Both the position numbers and the translations under genes were made by a program. From contig JAKLMB010000005.1 in NCBI GenBank assembly GCA_022813625.1, positions 1,054,001 through 1,118,000 on the forward strand: 64,000 nucleotides of DNA, given 5' to 3'. This document shows positions 45,289 to 57,441 of this stretch, in pieces. Positions within the stretch are counted from its first letter, which is position 1. Each line of letters begins with the position of its first letter. Source of the stretch: Aaosphaeria pasadenensis (Eukaryota; Ascomycota; Dothideomycetes; Pleosporales). The notes under the pieces were generated by a model that worked only from the letters and a program-made list of their open reading frames with translations, did not search any database and was not told where the DNA came from.

Positions 45289-47621
45289 AGATATTACCTA
45301 AAATTGGATGGGGCAATGGGGTTGCATCGCATGTATATACAAGTCTGAATTGTAACATTTCCTTTCTCGGCGTGAATTTCGATGCAGTGACATCAGGTTG
45401 TGAGTTTCGTGCGCTTTCAGCCACCTAGGATACGCCAGTGCTCCAAACGCTCCTGGCTTCTCGCAGGATGAACCTGCACCGACCTTAACAGAGGTTCCTT
45501 CCAGACAAATCAAGCAAATCAAACAGCGTAGTTACCGTTCGCAAAGACAAAATGACCCACGCAAGTAATTGGTCCGCCCACACTTCACATCCAGTTCAGT
45601 GAAACAGTCATTCGTTACTTACCCTGCTGCCTGCTCTGAACCAAACAAACGCAAAGGCATACAGCGACTTTCTCCACGTGCATCACGAATAGAGGCAGCC
45701 CCAGCTTTGCATACACCAACTCTCCTTCGTTCGCTGAATCTCCGGTTATCTTCTGCGCTTGTATCACTCATAATCCCAACACCGACAGTCTGCACTAGAA
45801 GGATAGACGATCGAGCCAATAGAATGGGTCGGGGCGCATATGATATGATAAGTTGTTTTCTTACCAGCAGAGGCATTCGATTGTTATACCGCTAAGCTGA
45901 CAAGTGAGGATGTTTACAGCAAAAATCCTCAGGTCACAAAAGATCCCAGCGCACCAGAAGATCATGATGCCATCAAGAAGGAAAATGTATGTATTATTCC
46001 CCATGTATACTAATAGTTTCATTTCAACTACTCGTTCATCATGGATGTGGGTAAATTTGGTGATACTAGCTAAATACCACATGCTAGTCGAACATCCAAC
46101 AAGACAGTCATAAAGATTCGCGGAAAGAGGAACAGAATGGGAAAAGCGAAAGCGACAGAGCAGTATCGTTTCCTCTGAGACAATCTTCCTTCATATGTTC
46201 ATCATACTCATTTGGAAAAATTATAGAGACCAAGCAATGGCATGAATCCAGGTAATGCTGAGCTGCTCCCGAATATTTACGAACCTTCACCTATAGCCAA
46301 CGAGATGTATCGTCGGTGTCATACTCACACCTGGGACCATGCACAGTTACTATCCCAGGATAACGACAAGCAAGACTCGGAATACTTGAAATCACTGCCC
46401 GGCAATTCAGGTGTAAGTATCCATTTCATCTATTCTAGTAACCCGGAATCATTTGTCATTAAACTCATCAATTCATCATGGAACTTCTATATACAACAAG
46501 AAGTATTCTATATACATTAGGAATTATACTATATGATACGAGTGGAAGAGGAAGGATGAAGTGGGTCAACACGCTGACGTCGCGATATCCAGGTATACCG
46601 AACGATACTTCCAAATGGTCCAATAATTCCAATAATTCCAACGGCCCCGCATAACTCGCTCTCATCCCCGCCGTCCGCCGAGCAGAGCGAGGGGGATGAT
46701 GGAAGGAGGTCATGGCGTCCATGGACGCCGACATACTGAACCAAAGCTGCGGAGTCGTGGCATGATCGGATGTTGCCATAGGAAAGATGCGCGCAGAACT
46801 CCCGAACATATCGACCGTCGATGAGTAAATCCTTTTATCCGTCTCCTTCTCCCATCAGTCTAGAAGATTATGCAACTGCCGTCATTGGAGACCACTTGAA
46901 TCAATGTCTACCAGCAAAGTGCGTTATACTTAAATCGGCCGTTAATCGGGTAGAACACGGGGCGAAATTTAAGATTGTCTCAAGTCAGGCCTTCCGCCGT
47001 TGAGCAGGGATTTGATGAGGGAGTTCGTTGAAGTCTGTTAGAAGGGGGGTTTCATGTCAGCCATTATACGGTTTCAGAATCTTAGAGGAGGGTAAGAAAC
47101 TATGAGAGAGAGTACAAATTGGGAACATAAGTTTGGAAATTTAATACATGAATCCCCAATCATGATCCGTATGACATGTAATAAAAGCGAGTGAGATGCG
47201 TGAAAATATGAACAGAAATGGAAAAAAACCAAGCGAATGTCTAGGTTGGGTATCTTTTTTGCAACGCAAGCGCGACGACTTTCGTTTCCACAGACTTTTC
47301 ACTCGATCGTTTAAACGCTCGATAGTCATCATGTTCCTCGTCACCCTCTCTATCCGTTTTGTAACGCAACTTGGTAGTGGTACAGCGCTATCAAAAACAA
47401 ATAATACACAGCGCTAGACAGAGAAACGAGCGATATGTCATGGGTATATAGTATACGCAAACAACTCCCAAAACATGAGAAAAGAAATTGACAAGAAAGG
47501 AAATAAAGAAAACACAAACAATGGTTCTCCAGCGTTTCTCTCAAATCAACGCATTCATGGAGGAAACCGTGAAAAGAAACGTCCGAAAAGGGTAATTGGG
47601 AATACATGTACCCAATCCCTT
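45289..47621. other. 2.3-kb region without a supported gene
   Basis: Holds the NDUFS4 3' end. Three frames look slightly protein-like but none can be supported: minus 45619-45876 (ends at a GTAAGT-like donor), plus 46242-46430 (also ends near GTAAGT) and plus 46821-47003. They lack a matching second exon or a known family. The section 46990-47600 is AT-rich. Confidence 0.4.
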
Positions 47622-49133
47622 TCACCTTGGACGATAGATGACAGCTGACTGATTGTTTGGCAAGGAAAATGAAGAATCTTCTTCATCACTTACAGTCTTG
47701 ATAGCCGACGCGAGTGGGGTGTAGAAGCGATCTGCGATCTTAGTGTTTCCAGATGCGTTGGGGTGCTCTCCGTCGGTGGTGTCGGTGCTGGTGTTGAAGC
47801 CGGTGTTCTGGTCGACGACGATAACGGGCGAGCGCGCGGTCGAGATTCCAGCTGCCCAGCCTGGGATGGCGGCGTTGAGCTGCTGGATGCGGGTAGAGGA
47901 GTCACCGAATTTGCCGGGTTGGATGGGGATGAGTTGAGCGACCTGTGTGAATTATTGTTAGCCTTCTTCTTGAACCTCTGTTCCTGCAAGATTATTGCGT
48001 GGTTCTTCTGGTGATCTGCAAGGCCGTGAAGCAATTCCCCGACGGTTGACAGGTGGTGATCAACGTCCGTCAAAGCTTATTCCCCGGACAGCGACCGCAT
48101 GCATGCATTTTGTAAAATATTCATGCAAATATAGACACAGGCATGTCGGAGAGATGGACCCTCGACGTGACCACACCACGTGGGGTTTGTGGCACTGTCA
48201 GGTACCGGTGCGCGACGTGAACGCCCCCCAACATGTTGGTTGGATCCTTCCATGCGGTAATGTGTCAGATGCCGAAATGGGGGCCATGCCGAGCGCGCCT
48301 ATTAGGTGCTGCGCTTTCTTTTTTTGCTCCCCCATCCAACCCCGTCTTGTATAAAAATGCAAAGGCAATCTTCGCATAAATACCAAGTTGGGAATCGGTA
48401 GGGCAATGAGGCTCCCCAAGCCACAATCTTATACTCCGACTCTCACAAATTGTAACACCGATCAAACGATGATGAACTAGACTTACCAAGATCTTCATGG
48501 TGGCCTTGCTTGCGCGCATCTGGCCTACGAGGGCAGTGTAGGCATCGAGAGTCTGCTGAGTCGTCTTGCCCTGGATGATGTCGTTGGTTCCCAAGTGCAT
48601 CATGACAATGTCGGGTTTTGCGGCGCTGAGCCAGCCAGGAAGTTGGTTGTTGGCGACGATGCCAGTGGCCTGGAAGCCAGAATGGCCCTCGTGCTCGGCG
48701 TCGAAGGGAAAACCGCAGTCTCCACCCTTGACCGAGCCTACGAAGTCGACGTTCGTGATGCCGGAGTTTTGCAATTTACGCCAGAGGTTTGCGCGCCAGC
48801 ATCCCTGATGGAAGATGTCATGTCAGTGGCTTATTCGAGGATGAGGAAAGAGAAATTCTTTGAAGATGGATTGCAATTGCGTAGTTCGAATGGTCGAGCA
48901 TGTTCAAAGTGACGTAGCTTCTGGGATGGTCCTTGATGTGTAGAGTTGACGTATGGTCGAACAATAGACATGTGGGGCCAATCGCATTGCAATCACACAG
49001 TAGAAAATGGCTGAGGATGAATACTTACCGTAACAATTGAAGCTCCAAAAGGCATGACCTTGACAGTGGCAGCGGCAGTTTGTCCAGCGAAGGCGAGAAG
49101 CCCAAGGGCAGCAAAAGATGTGATCTTGACCAT
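47622..49133 (-). CDS. Secreted SGNH/CE3-type esterase
   Basis: Three exons (49133-49029, 48804-48487, 47942-47622) give 247 residues. A signal peptide (about 1-22, cleavage after AAA) indicates secretion. Family blocks: VMPFGASIV with the nucleophile serine (block I, with Ala instead of the usual Asp in GDS), the CWRANLW segment typical of carbohydrate esterase 3, MHLGTND (block III) and DGEHPN with the catalytic Asp-His pair (block V, about 200). CE3 enzymes remove acetyl groups from xylan; the specific substrate is inferred. Intron 2 is 544 bases, far longer than usual here. Near the 3' end a GTAAGT...ATCAG stretch of 45 bases (47692-47648) could also be spliced out in frame, leaving the same stop codon. 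Confidence 0.83.
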
Positions 49134-52100
49134 GGTGATGAATGTGAGGGGGCCGATTTGGAGTGGAGGTGTTTGGAGATGAATGTGCGTGCTTAAGTGA
49201 CGAGATGATTTTTCTAAAGGAAGATCTGGCGGTTTATATCTTGAAGGAACAGATGGTCCAAATCCAGAAGTTTAACGGCGAAGCTTGACACCAGGAGGAA
49301 GGCTATAGCGCTTATGCGTTGGAGGAGTAAAGATAGCCGGGGCGTTGTTCCTTTCGAGGGTAGTTGAGGTTCGTCTGGCCACACAGCCCGAATGACAGTA
49401 ATCACGGCCCCAGGATGGAACGATGGCAAGTTGTTGGCAACGTCTCAGGTGGATTGACTGAACTGAGGAAGTCAAACGTAGTGGGAAGGTGAAGGGTAAT
49501 CTGGTGCGATCAGATGGTATAAGGAGTGCCGGCGTAGATATTAAATCCAGGTCAGGTCGGCGCCGTGCTCTGTCACCAGGGCTGTTGCACACACAAAGCG
49601 GCTTCCGCCAGATCCCAGAGCAAGGGCTAGCAATAGATCTAGTCCCTCCATTTTTTTTTAAATCGTTCTGGATTTGCATTATGATCCTCGTACATGTCGG
49701 TCGTCGGTCAGCTGGGTGGACTACGGCGAGGGTGGGGACATGTACGGCGATATGATACAAGATTGGCCTACGCCAGACACGTTCGAGTTTCCGTGGCCGC
49801 CCATCCAACAGCACAATTTTAGCACGATAGTCCACATAGTGTGCTAAATGAGATCGGGGCAATTGATAGCGCGGGACTGACTGGGGTTAGATTGCACCCA
49901 GGGACGCAGAGACGCAGGTGGCTGTGGGAGAGCCCTGGCTCTCGACTTTGGGCCATAGTTGCATTTAGGTCGCCAACACTTAAAACCCTTAAAGTTAACC
50001 TTTTCCCTCGTGATTTACAGTATTAGGGAAGATTGGCGCAGGGATCCAGCCACCTCAAGGAACCACGTCTACATAGGGATGTAGCTCGATCCTGTCGCCA
50101 GAAAGCCTCGCCCAAAAAGGGTTATGTGGCGTCCTGCGGCCGTCCAACGCTGGACTAGCGAGGTAAAGCGGTGGACCAAAGGAAGCTCGAATAATAGTTA
50201 GGTAGGATGTTAACAGTTAGGGTAAACAGAGGACAAAAAGTACTGGTATGCCTTGTGTGGGAGTTGGTTGGCGGAGAGGAAGAGTAGGGGAAGCTTCCAG
50301 GGGAGGGATAAAGATTTAGCGGCCGGGAGATGGTGGTAAGCGACGACTAACCACAAGTAATCCTTCCAAAGAGGGGATGAACTGTTGAACATACGATCTA
50401 GATCAATGCAGTACACTGAAAAACATATTGCCTTTGCGGCATGACCTCGTATATGGAATTCGACCCTTCTCAGACCCTTCTTCTTCTTTGTTTTGAGATA
50501 GCATAGTGGACGTTCAGCTTATGCTTTTGTGCTCTCCACTTCTGCACGGCATTTCTTAGCAACCGTCTGCTGGGATAAATGCCGCAATCACTGTGTACAA
50601 ACACCCGGAAACAGCAGGCATATTAGGGTAACAATAAGGATGTATGGGATCATGAGAGAATCGTGGCACGCTCCCCCGGAACCGCTATGGTGAACCTTAC
50701 CGTACAGGAACAATTAACCAAAATACGAACGGGAAGCAAGAAACGTACCATTACTGCTCAGGTCGAACGAACGACGATCTTTGATCTCTGCGGAGTAACC
50801 TCTTCGTCACCCATTTTTGCGGCGCAATAGCGACATGTACTTGTAGAGCGCCCATCTGTCTCTTGCATGTCGCGCGCAAATGGAGTGGCCTAGTTGCGCT
50901 TTGCGTATGTGGCATCAATTGGGCGAGTCAATACAGATGTCAGTCGTGACATTCCCACCAGCGGCGATATGCCAAAGAAGCTTTCAATCATGCAGAAGCG
51001 AGGTCGTGCTCCTGAGAAGAAAGGTAACATCTCTGATGATCCTGACGCATCGAAGTTCGTTAGCTCCAATAAGATCTGCATGCATCGCTTGTAGGTATTG
51101 TCTACCTATGGGCAGCACAGCAGCCGCTACGTCCTGGACTGTTTTCTAGCCAGCCTCAGCGTGAAGGTCCAGCTGTCAAAAGACACAAGCGTTGAAAGCC
51201 GATTTCTCTCCAGGGCAGTCTCGATGATCCGTAGCCAGCCACGAAAAAAGAATAACGCCGCACGTAGTCCATAGCCCTACACAGTCCTCCACGACCGACG
51301 GCACGGCACGTCCACGTTGTATGTACGACGTAAGAGAAACAAAGGAAGGACGAACGCACTGGTCCTGTCCACGGCCCTAAGCAGCCAGCAGCAACTGTGG
51401 GATGAAGCACAACACAGCCAGCAAGCAAGCGATGGAAACAATGGAAGCGAGCTCACACTTGCGATCAGCGCCCGGCGCTACTTGCACTCGTCGCGCGCTG
51501 AGGCTGGCTGTGCCTGGCGATGCCGTCTGTTGATTGTCAGTCACACACCAGCTCAAGAACAGACTTTGCATGCTGTCACTGTCTTCATCCACTCTCTTGT
51601 TTTGTTTAACAAAAATTACCACGCTCTTTTGACAGGCAAACGCTCTTGCGACCGAAGATGTTAAAGCTTTCCGGAAATATCCCGTCCCGAAAAAGATTGT
51701 CTATTTTAACACATTATTGTTGACCATAGCGTGTAGAGTCTGGACATGCCTGTACACAGTCGGCTGCCCCGGGGAAAACGCGGTGCACCGTGCCAGTGAG
51801 TGCGCAGGCAGGGCCGACTCTTAGTAATTCAGGCCAGGCCCCCAACCATGACGCTGAATCGTGAAAGGGAATAATGGGGACGGGGACTACCGTTTGGGTG
51901 TGTGGGCAGGGTTGGGCGCCAGAGACTACCTACCTCGGAAAAGTGCATCGTCTCCCCAATATTCCCTCTTTACCAACATACAAGTATGACGAAGTTGCAT
52001 GAACATCTTCATTTCGCGCAGTCGTACTTCGATTTTTGCTCTAGGTTGTTGCCATCACAATTGCGTTTCATCATTTCACCATTTCTCCACCCTTACCGCA

Positions 52101-52978
52101 CCCAAAATGAAGAAATACGATGCTCGAACAAACAGCCTTTCGGCAATAAAAGAGGAGACACCGCTGATCAGCGCTGATCATTTACTAAAATAAATCGGGA
52201 CTTATCAGTGCATGCAGCATTTGCGATCGAGAGTGACAAGGTTCGATCAACAAGGCAGACGAACCTACATCAGATGATGTTTTATTCATTATAAAATCAC
52301 AATAGGAAAAAACGCGAGCGGATGCCAGCGCGGCTCCCCGCTCCGCCCCATGAAAGAAAGAGATAGGACCAGCATCATCGATACTGTATGAGGGTGCTGC
52401 TGCAGGTGCGGATGGTTTCAAGCGAGGTGTCTTGAAGCTCAGGTCAAGCTTTTTCTGTTTTGCAGATCCTGTGCTGGGACCATGCAGTCTCCTAGACCCT
52501 GGGTCCTCCCTCCTGGGATTCAATTCGTGTCACAACCGCGGAAATCAAAACGAGAACGTTGGAAAGTCTTGCAGATTTGTAACACCTGAGCCATTCGATG
52601 GTTCTGTCAGGGTTAAAGAAGCTCCCAGCTTGGCTCGGCTGCTTCGTCGAAACTTTGCGCCACTGTGTCAGAGATCGCTTCACGTTACACCAGACTGGTG
52701 CTTCTATTGCGCCTTTTCCAAAGCGTGTCAGGCAATGAATGGAGTCAATCTTCATTCCCCTCGAAATGAGCAGATATCCGTAATCTTCACCATTAACTAA
52801 CCATCTCATAGGGATTAGACTATAATAGATTTTGAGATATGTAAATGTGAAGACGTGGAAAGCAACAGAATAAACATAAAATTAAGTATAGCTACGAACG
52901 ATATTTCCAACCCTCTGAATTTAGATCGCACTCTTCAGTAACTATATACCCATCGTCTCGCTATCTTGCTAGGAACAC
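49134..52978. other. 3.8-kb gene-poor region
   Basis: Begins with the CE3 promoter and ends at the 3' side of the MFS gene. Long frames are absent except a 196-codon minus frame at 49272-49862 that overlaps the CE3 upstream region and has an Arg/His/Pro-heavy, non-protein-like composition. A perfect 16-base palindrome lies at 52165-52180. I cannot identify a transposon, although the irregular composition would fit old degraded repeats. Confidence 0.4.
52165..52180. repeat. 16-base perfect palindrome
   Basis: TGATCAGCGCTGATCA reads the same on both strands, in gene-free DNA. Function unknown. Confidence 0.6.
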
Positions 52979-54714
52979 CTAGACACTCATCTTATTCGGA
53001 TCCTCGGCCTGTCGCCCTTGAAGGCTAAGGATTTCTCTCTCGGCCTCAGTTCGACCTTCCTCTGGTAGATACTTGCAGATGATAGGAATGGCGATCGCAA
53101 GCAGCATGCCAAAACCGGTGAAGGCACCCGTCGTGGCGAATCCTGTAGTGAACTTCGGCCCATCCTTAGCAGGCCATAGGTGGCTACCATATACAGCGGA
53201 GAGGTTGCCAACCGAGTTCACAAACGCGACCACGACCGCACGCTTTTCGGCGGGGAGAGCGATGATCTCGGACGCCCAGGTGAGAATCAAAGGCAGCGCC
53301 GTGTAGAGGCCAGCGATATAGAAGCACAACATGGTGTAGAGCACGACGGGGTGAGAGACAGCGATGCAGACGATCGTGCAGACGAAACTGAGGCCGAAGC
53401 AGCCGGCAACGTGCCAGCGACGGTCGCCCGTTCGGTCCGCGGTGAAAGACAAGACGATCAGGAAGACGGCGCCGACCATCCAGATGGGAATCGTCATGTA
53501 CTGCGCCGTGACAGAGGTGTATCCCATCTGGCGAACGATGGTCGGGATGAAGTATGAAATGGTGCAAGAACCGAGGTTCATGACGAAGAGTAGGGTGAAG
53601 ATGTAGGTCCTGGGGTCAGCGAAGGCTGCCTTGACGGCTTGCCAATGCGTGAGCTTGACGGTGTGGGCGGATGCGTTGGTTCGACGGTCGTGCATCATGC
53701 GGACGACGGCAAGTTGCCTCTCTTCCAGCGAGAATCGGGTGGTGGTTTCGGGGAAGTCGAGCAAGATGAACTTGAAGATCACGGCGAATCCAACGGTGCA
53801 GACACCCTCGATCAGGTACAGCCAGCGCCAGCCACGCATGCCTCGCACACCCTCCATGTTTCCGGTAATGGCACCAGCGAGTAGGCCACTCAAGGCGCCA
53901 GAGAATACGGAAGCCGTGAAAAAGATGGAAAATCGTTTGCCTGCACAGTATCGTGTTAGCGATTTCGACTTTGACACCGTTGTGGTTTATGGCTATCCAA
54001 CATACCAATTTCTGCTTTCTTGTACCAGCAGGTCATGAGGAACAAGACTCCAGGGAAAAATCCAGCTTCAATACATCCAAGGAAGAACCGCAGAACGAGC
54101 ATGTGCTGGTAGGTTTTCACGACACTTCCCAACGAGCAGACCGTACCCCAGACAATCATAAGACCGAGGAGATAGTATGACGGGCGTGCCCTGGTCAAAA
54201 GGAGGTTGGAAGGTACCTCACAGATGAGGTATCCGATGAAGAAAATACCGAGCAGTAACGCATATTCTGGTCCACCAGTTAGTATATCGAATCTACAGAA
54301 TCGCGTCCCACCCAAAGTATGAACTGGAAGATTTAAACTTACGAGAATCAGTGAGTTTCAAATCAGCCCCCATACCGGCCACTCTAGCATTTCCCTATAA
54401 GTCGCCTGTCAGAAAAGTCCGGGGTAGAATGTATTCACTCGCAAGGCTTATGGGTTCCAACTTACGATGTTCTGTCTGTCAATATACGCCAGAATGTACA
54501 TGAACCATAAAGTCGGCATCATGAACAGATCGAGCTTTCGAACCAGTCGCTTCTCAGCGTCCGTGTTGGGGACGTAGGTTTGCAAAGCGCTCTCTAGCTC
54601 CAGTACATGGTCTGGCAATTCCACTGCGTCGCCGACGATATCAGAACGAGCGGGCGCGCTCTCCACAGCTTTGATATCTGCCATCTTTGCGTCTGATGGA
54701 GTAGTCGATTGCAT
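52979..54714 (-). CDS. MFS transporter, anion:cation symporter (Dal5-like)
   Basis: Four exons (54714-54466, 54394-54343, 54266-54006, 53940-52979) give 507 residues with about 12 hydrophobic segments. The N terminus (RLVRKLDLFMMPTLWFMYILAYIDRQNIGNARVAG) is the hallmark of the fungal anion:cation symporter group that includes allantoate, nicotinate and tartrate-type carboxylate carriers. A 52-base second exon supplies GNARVAGMGADLKLTDS. Further family features are YALLLGIFFIGYLICEVPSNLLL, RFFLGCIEAGFFPG and GWRWLYLIEG. It should import an organic anion across the plasma membrane. It diverges from the tartrate/D-malate-type dehydrogenase, and the shared region carries a strong inverted repeat, so both probably handle the same substrate. 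A second in-frame ATG at 54684 is possible. Confidence 0.9.
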
Positions 54715-55741
54715 GGTAGTAGCAGACAGTGGTTAGTTGATGATCGACTCTTTATGGTAAGGAGACAAGATGATGCTGTGTAGTCTTGGAGGAGGTTGAA
54801 GCCTTCTTATAGATCAGAAGTCGTGGCTGATATGTGCCGAGATAGCAGTTGTATCTGGTCCGCCCTCTAGCACTTAGACCTTCTGTTATCTTTCTAGGAC
54901 ACGATTCGGAATGGGAGCTATGATACTACGATTCGAGTGTTGCTCAGGAACGAAACGAAGGTGTATGCAGGCTCCACGTGATAGCTGGAGATACCAGATA
55001 CCCATTATCTGAAGAGTGCAGGCCCGTTCCCCGCTCCCCAGGTTTGTTATCTGAGATACTAACTACGATCCACTTCAATTCGGTCATGCTCCCTGGCCAT
55101 TAGCTTTGTTTTCGGACCGTTCTGATTTGGTGGCGTCCGGATCCTTTTTGTGGGACCGGCATTTCGTCGACGTTGCCGGTCCATAGCCGGCAATCTCTAA
55201 TAGTTGGAGACGGTAACATTGTCGAGGAACAACACGGCAGGATATCATTATCCTAATCTTTGTTGGGAACCGGTAAAGGGGAGAGCACCCATTAGTTCCG
55301 TCATTAGAAAAGGCTCGTTGATAATTGAATTGAAGAAGGCCGGGAAGACGCATTCGTTGAACACTTTGCCGGTGCTTGGCTCTCAATTTCGAGGTATGCA
55401 GATCACGTGATTAGAGTTACAGATAAATAGTCTGCCCCTTATAGCGATACATCTAAGTGGGACCGGATGAATGTTAGGACAAACATTGGGAATTGGGCAG
55501 ATAGTATGCCGGATATCAGGTTGAAAGTGTCAAGTAAACTGATTTTCAGGACGATGTCGCTGGTATGGACCAAGAAGAAATGCCGATTTATGGAGATGAA
55601 TTGAGCTGAGTTGGTTCTATATACTGCATATCTACCAGCACCAACTAGAAACTCATGTGAGATAACGCAGTCGTGTTGTTCAAAACCAATCCACTGCTAG
55701 ATAGTAATTACTCCTTTCTTTGCCATCCTATCTTCTCAGCC
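54715..55741. promoter_or_regulatory. Divergent promoter, MFS carrier / dehydrogenase
   Basis: About 1.0 kb between two divergent starts. It contains the perfect 9-base inverted repeat at 55153-55182 and a further CCGGCA half-site at 55187-55192. Confidence 0.6.
55153..55182. promoter_or_regulatory. Inverted repeat GGACCGGCA-N12-TGCCGGTCC (site A)
   Basis: The arms at 55153-55161 and 55174-55182 are exact reverse complements. A third half-site, AGCCGGCAA, follows at 55185-55193. CGG-type inverted repeats with fixed spacing are the usual targets of Zn2Cys6 dimers. The 11-mer GTTGCCGGTCC (55172-55182) recurs exactly at 62241-62251. Confidence 0.6.
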
Positions 55742-56889
55742 ATGACTGAATCTTCTCGCCGTGTATATCGCATTGCTTCTATCCCTGGAGATGGGATTGG
55801 GATAGAAGTGACAGAAGCGGCTTTGGAAGTTCTCAAAGCAGCTGTTCAAAAGTCTGGAAAGTACACTATCGAAGCGACACATATTCCATGGGGCACTGCT
55901 TTCTACAAAGAAACAGGGTCTTATCTCCCCGACGACTTTCGATCGACTCTCAAAAGCTATGATGCTATATTATTCGGCGCAGTAGGTGCACCAGGTATGA
56001 TTCTCCTGACTTTCCTGCATCGGGACTTGTTCGCTATCCGTACCATTCGCTAAGACCAATGGCATTGCTAGACGTCCCTGATCACATCTCCCTATGGGAA
56101 TTACTCTTGAAAATGCGAGGGCCCATGCAGCTCTATGCCAATGTCCGTCCAATTCGCTGCTTCACCAAGCCCAGACTGGATGCGGAACCCGCACATCTCG
56201 ACTGGCTGCTTGTGCGAGAAAACAGCGAGGGCGAATACTCGGGCCACGGTGGACGTTCCCATGTTGACCAGAACTGGGAAGTCGCCACAGACACAAACGT
56301 CTACACCCGGCATGGCATTCGTCGTATAATGAAATTCGCCTTCGAGGCTGCGAGTAAGCGGCCCCGCAAGCACCTAACTGTCGTCAGCAAGTCGAATGCT
56401 CTACGATACGGCCTTGTCCTATGGGACGAGGTGGCGAAGGAGACCGCGAAGGACTTCCCAGACGTCACGTGGGATAAGGAGTTGGTGGACGCAATGACTA
56501 TCCGCATGGTGCAGAAGCCCTGGACTATTGATACAGTGGTGGGTACGAACCTTCACATTGACATTTTGTCGGATCTCGCCGCTGCTCTTGCGGGCTCTAT
56601 TGGAATAGCACCGTCTGCAAACTTAGACCCCGAACGTCAGAATCCGTCTCTATTTGAGCCTGTACACGGAAGTGCGTTTGACATTATGGGGAAAGGTATT
56701 GCTAATCCTATCGGCGCCATCTGGGCGGCGGCAAATATGCTCGAGTGGCTTGGTGAACAAGAGTCAGCCGACGCCATCTTGGATGCTATCGCACATGTGT
56801 GCAATGAGAAGAAGGTGACTGCCGATATGGGAGGAGAACTGAATACTAAACAAGCTGCGGCTGCTATATGTGAACAACTTCTGAAATGA
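55742..56889 (+). CDS. Tartrate / D-malate-type dehydrogenase (beta-decarboxylating)
   Basis: Two exons (55742-55994 and 56072-56889) give 356 residues, the usual length for the isopropylmalate/isocitrate/tartrate dehydrogenase superfamily. These enzymes oxidise and often decarboxylate a 2-hydroxy-acid with NAD and a divalent metal. Visible are the N-terminal IPGDGIGIEVTEAALEVL, the substrate-arginine loop KMRGPMQLYANVRPIR, VRENSEGEYSGHGG, the catalytic lysine/metal region VVGTNLHIDILSDLAAALAGSIGIAPSANL, and the cofactor block FEPVHGSAFDIMGKGIANP. EYSGHGG rather than an isopropylmalate or isocitrate signature favours the tartrate/D-malate branch. It has no mitochondrial presequence. The divergent anion carrier suggests uptake plus oxidation of a C4 hydroxy-acid. 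Confidence 0.88.
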
Positions 56890-57441
56890 AGGAATTCAAA
56901 GATCATATTTGAGGGGTGTTTAGAAGAATCAAAAACTTATCTGTACTTGGTTAGAATCTGTACTGAAGGAACAAGTCATTATAGTACTTTTCTTATACTT
57001 TGAGTCGAGGAAAAATAGTAGTGCATAATAAAGAAGATTTACTATTGGACTAGACTTCATCTGCACTGAGCCGTGTCTGCTTCAAGTATCAATCAATGTT
57101 AGATTGTACCTACTGCATTGTCACTTACTACTAAGAAGTAATATTATGTCTATAAATCAAGAGAAGCTAACCTCTATCTCCCTAACATTCAATGAAAAGA
57201 TTATATTGACACGTATAGTATACGGGTCATTTATTATTCAATTATCTATTCATTGAAATAAGCATTGACAATATTAGAGAGTATTCTTGAAGTTCTCTAT
57301 ACCGCAGTAGGGAAGTCGTGCTGCAAACATTATGTACATTCATTTTGGGGCTTCCTTATCTAACATAGCAAAGCAAAGGACTGCCACAGCCTCTATATGT
57401 TCGGTCTTTGCCTACGATCGCAAACGCTACAAATAATTTCC
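56890..57441. other. Convergent region, dehydrogenase / SSADH
   Basis: About 0.55 kb, AT-rich, between two 3' ends; terminator sequences for both genes should be here. No gene seen. Confidence 0.5.

Noticed and set aside
45619..45876. Minus-strand frame ending at a GTAAGT-like donor
   Set aside because: Possible first exon, but no matching second exon or recognisable family was found, so it is not called.
46242..46520. Plus-strand frame of 92 codons in the gene-poor region
   Set aside because: Has a GTAAGT within it but no supported partner exon or known domain.
49272..49862. 196-codon minus-strand frame upstream of the CE3 esterase
   Set aside because: Arg/His/Pro-heavy, with no family features and no splice context; probably chance openness.
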